Origin: Nautiliaceae bacterium
Lineage (GTDB): Bacteria; Campylobacterota; Campylobacteria; Campylobacterales; Nautiliaceae
NCBI GenBank assembly: GCA_027008345.1
Contig: JALTBU010000073.1
Span: 1-8,004 of the forward strand
Reading direction: 5' to 3'
DNA: 8,004 nt
Of the stretch, positions 6,480 through 8,004 are shown piece after piece (the stretch's first letter is position 1; every line of letters begins with the position of its first letter). A program made the position numbers and the translations under genes. The notes under the pieces were generated by a model. It was given only the letters and a program-made list of their open reading frames with translations, was not told the DNA's origin and did not search any database.

Positions 6480-6940
6480 GAGAGCATCCTGTATTTAAAA
6501 CATTAAATGATGAAGAGTATCAAAAAGTTTTGGAATTTTTTGAAGAAAAAAGCTATGATAATGGAGCTTTAATTTCAAAAGAGGGGGAATATTCATCAAA
6601 AGCATTTATTTTACTTGAAGGTGAGGTCGAGATTTATAAAACTTCTATTTATAAAGACGATTATGTTGTAAGTCGTGTAAAAGGGGGAGGTGAAGAGTTT
6701 TTTGCAGAAATCAACCTTATTGACAGAGGGCTTGTAACTTCCACCATTAAAGCGGTTACCGATATTAAAACGCTTGAAATTGACCATAAGTCTTTTATAA
6801 CCTTGATTGATACTTATCCGGAAATTGCCGTTAAGATGCTTTGGATGATAAGCCTTAATCTTTCAAAACATTTAAGAAAAGCGGACAATGAAATTCTTAC
6901 ACTTTTTAATGCTCTTGTAGAAGTTGTGGAAAACGACTGA
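6476..6940 (+). CDS. Single-domain cyclic nucleotide-binding (CRP-like) protein
   Basis: The 154-residue product is one CRP/cNMP-type beta-roll domain with a short C-terminal helical part. Typical signs are the start FKTLNDEEYQKVLEFFEEKSY, then GALISKEGEYSSKAFILLEGEVEIYK (30-55) with the conserved Gly turns, and a phosphate-binding-cassette-like FFAEINLIDRG (75-85). There is no helix-turn-helix after the domain, so it is not a CRP-type transcription factor. In the cassette the usual GE is AE, and the Arg that contacts the cyclic phosphate in CRP (the RSA motif) seems replaced, with VTST at 87-90. It may therefore bind another ligand or act through protein contacts. The ATG overlaps the recJ stop as ATGA, implying translational coupling. 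Its function is unknown; a link to RecJ is only suggested by the overlap. Confidence 0.85.
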   Translation: MREHPVFKTLNDEEYQKVLEFFEEKSYDNGALISKEGEYSSKAFILLEGEVEIYKTSIYKDDYVVSRVKGGGEEFFAEINLIDRGLVTSTIKAVTDIKTLEIDHKSFITLIDTYPEIAVKMLWMISLNLSKHLRKADNEILTLFNALVEVVEND

Positions 6941-6945
6941 TAAAT

Positions 6946-6977
6946 GGATAATTGAAAATGGAAAATGTAAAATTGAG
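6946..6977 (+). repeat. 7-base-period repeat block across the start of the methyltransferase gene
   Basis: The sequence can be read as consecutive 7-base units GGATAAT, TGAAAAT, GGAAAAT, GTAAAAT and a partial TGAG. The period and unit type match those of the repeat inside recJ (GGARAAT/TGARAAT). It begins six bases after the stop of the preceding gene and contains the ATG at 6958, so the first residues of the methyltransferase (MENVKL) are encoded by it. No complementary arm is evident, so it could be a decayed or one-armed copy. Confidence 0.5.
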
Positions 6978-7707
6978 TATAAACAAATATAAAGAAATTA
7001 AAACAAAAGATGATTCACTTACTTTGAAAAATTTAGAATATAATGAATGCTATCATTCAAGCGAAGGTGCACTTAAAGAGACATATTATAAGCATGTAAG
7101 TGTAATGGAAGAAATATCGAAAAATATTGAAGATGATGAAATAAGAATACTTGATATCTGTTTTGGACTTGGTTATAACACATTTGTTTCTATACTAAAC
7201 AGACCAGAAAATAAAAAACTTAAAATTTTTTCTCCAGAACTTGATTTGGAGCTTATAAAATCTTTAAAAGATTTTAATTATCCAAAAGAATTTAAGAAAA
7301 TAAAACATATTATTGAAGCTGTAAGTAAAGATTTATACTATAAAGACGATAATATAGAGATAGAAGTTGCGAATGAAGATGCAAGAAAATATATAAAAAA
7401 ACTAAAAAATATTCATTTTGTATATCAGGATGCATTTTCCCCAAAAGTAAATCAGGAACTGTGGACTTTTGAATATTTTACTGATTTAAAAAATATTTTA
7501 AATAAAAACGGGGTAATTACAACTTACAGTGTTGCAACACCTGTTAGATGCGCTCTGTACAAATTAGGGTTTAAACTCTACACTCATAAATTTGATATAA
7601 TAAGAAAAGGTACCATTGCATCGTTTACGGATTTGGATTTTCCAAAAGTTAATTTTGAAGAAAAATTAAAAAGAACCGAATGCAGGGTATACAAGGATAA
7701 TAGTTAA
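6958..7707 (+). CDS. mnmC: MnmC2-type tRNA 5-methylaminomethyl-uridine methyltransferase (monofunctional)
   Basis: Proteins of this family methylate 5-aminomethyl(-2-thio)uridine at wobble position 34 of tRNA to give mnm5(s2)U, after MnmE/MnmG. The 249-residue product (from ATG 6958) has DSLTLKNLEYNECYHSSEGALKE near its N-terminus, matching the entry motif of MnmC2/DUF752 proteins, then DICFGLGYNT (66-75) as the SAM-binding loop. YQDAFSPKVNQELWT (156-170) resembles the DAF-P-KNP-WT motif of E. coli MnmC, and a C-terminal ITTYSVATPVR segment follows. The FAD-dependent MnmC1 half of the E. coli fusion is absent, as in the characterised stand-alone Aquifex protein. The start is uncertain: a TTG at 6952 is in frame, but GGA at 6946-6948 fits the ATG at 6958 better. 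The start lies within a repeat block. The next gene overlaps the stop by one base. Confidence 0.85.
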   Translation: MENVKLSINKYKEIKTKDDSLTLKNLEYNECYHSSEGALKETYYKHVSVMEEISKNIEDDEIRILDICFGLGYNTFVSILNRPENKKLKIFSPELDLELIKSLKDFNYPKEFKKIKHIIEAVSKDLYYKDDNIEIEVANEDARKYIKKLKNIHFVYQDAFSPKVNQELWTFEYFTDLKNILNKNGVITTYSVATPVRCALYKLGFKLYTHKFDIIRKGTIASFTDLDFPKVNFEEKLKRTECRVYKDNS

Positions 7708-8004
7708 TGAGAAAAATTATATTTTTGCTATTTTTTAAATTTTTGCTTGCAGATTCAATAATAAAACCTATCCCTGAAAAAATAAAATACAATAAACAAA
7801 AAGCAATACTTGGAATGTATCTTTTTACTGACACAAGACTTTCAGCAGACAAAAAAATTTCATGTATGTCATGTCACAAGCCAAATGAAGGATGGGCTGA
7901 CAGACGAAAAGTATCAATCGGGGTTTTTGGTAGAAAAGGAAGAGTTAATTCACCAACAGTACTTAATGCTGTATTTAATTTCAGGCAGTTTTGGAATGGA
8001 AGGG
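7707..8004 (+). CDS. Di-haem cytochrome c peroxidase / MauG family protein (partial, N-terminus only)
   Basis: Only the first 99 codons lie in the window. Residues 1-15 form a Sec signal peptide (MRK, hydrophobic run, LLA), so the protein is exported to the periplasm. The first haem c site is CMSCH (53-57; Cys53, Cys56, His57), in the family context LGMYLFTDTRLSADKKISCMSCH. It is followed by GWAD (62-65) and NSPTVLNAVFN (81-91), which are typical of bacterial cytochrome c peroxidases. These enzymes reduce hydrogen peroxide to water with electrons from cytochrome c; MauG-like relatives oxidise other substrates, and the part seen does not separate the two. The ATG overlaps the TAA of the methyltransferase gene by one base (TAATG), with AAGGAT upstream as ribosome binding site, so it is probably in the same transcript. 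Confidence 0.88.
   Translation, partial: MRKIIFLLFFKFLLADSIIKPIPEKIKYNKQKAILGMYLFTDTRLSADKKISCMSCHKPNEGWADRRKVSIGVFGRKGRVNSPTVLNAVFNFRQFWNGR

Noticed and set aside
7649..7852. 67-codon minus-strand frame with hydrophobic segments
   Set aside because: It is antisense to the signal peptide and first part of the cytochrome c peroxidase gene, which explains the apparent membrane-like residues.

Overview
The window looks like chromosomal DNA from a member of Campylobacterota (formerly Epsilonproteobacteria), most likely a Nautiliales-type vent thermophile or a close relative. The signs are very AT-rich DNA, a 70-residue ribosomal protein S21 closely resembling the Campylobacter form, TGnTATAAT-type promoters, a compact operon style, and a free-standing MnmC2-like methyltransferase and a di-haem peroxidase in one run of genes. 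The genus is inference; no rRNA or other marker is present to settle it.

Left part (1-2223, minus strand). A probable type II restriction-modification pair is transcribed leftward: a putative PD-(D/E)xK-type endonuclease (1095-1859), then, after a 12-base gap, a gamma-class N6-adenine DNA methyltransferase that runs off the left edge (1-1082). The methyltransferase is clear. The endonuclease is assigned from context and a possible active site. The pair lies just beyond the terminator of rpsU (2011-2223), whose true start is a GTG and which has its own extended -10 promoter.

Middle (2224-3184, plus strand). After a divergent intergenic region that includes a nine-codon ORF with an unusually strong ribosome binding site, there is a lipoprotein of the spherulin-4 / GH135 (Sph3-like) glycoside hydrolase family.

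Right part (3182-8004, plus strand). This is a compact run of genes: pyrG (CTP synthase), recJ (single-strand exonuclease), a small cyclic-nucleotide-binding-domain protein overlapping recJ by ATGA, an MnmC2-type tRNA methyltransferase, and the start of a cytochrome c peroxidase overlapping it by one base. pyrG has its own extended -10 promoter laid across the stop codon of the lipoprotein gene. No terminator is visible between pyrG and the right edge, so co-transcription is plausible, although the functions (nucleotide synthesis, DNA repair, signalling, tRNA modification, peroxide removal) do not form one pathway.

The most unusual feature is an 81-base, in-frame, partly palindromic segment inside recJ, made of 7-base units of the GGARAAT/TGARAAT kind. 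It adds about 27 residues right after the catalytic DHH motif. A second, shorter run of the same 7-base period covers the start codon of the methyltransferase gene. Together they suggest a dispersed repeat family able to sit within coding sequence.
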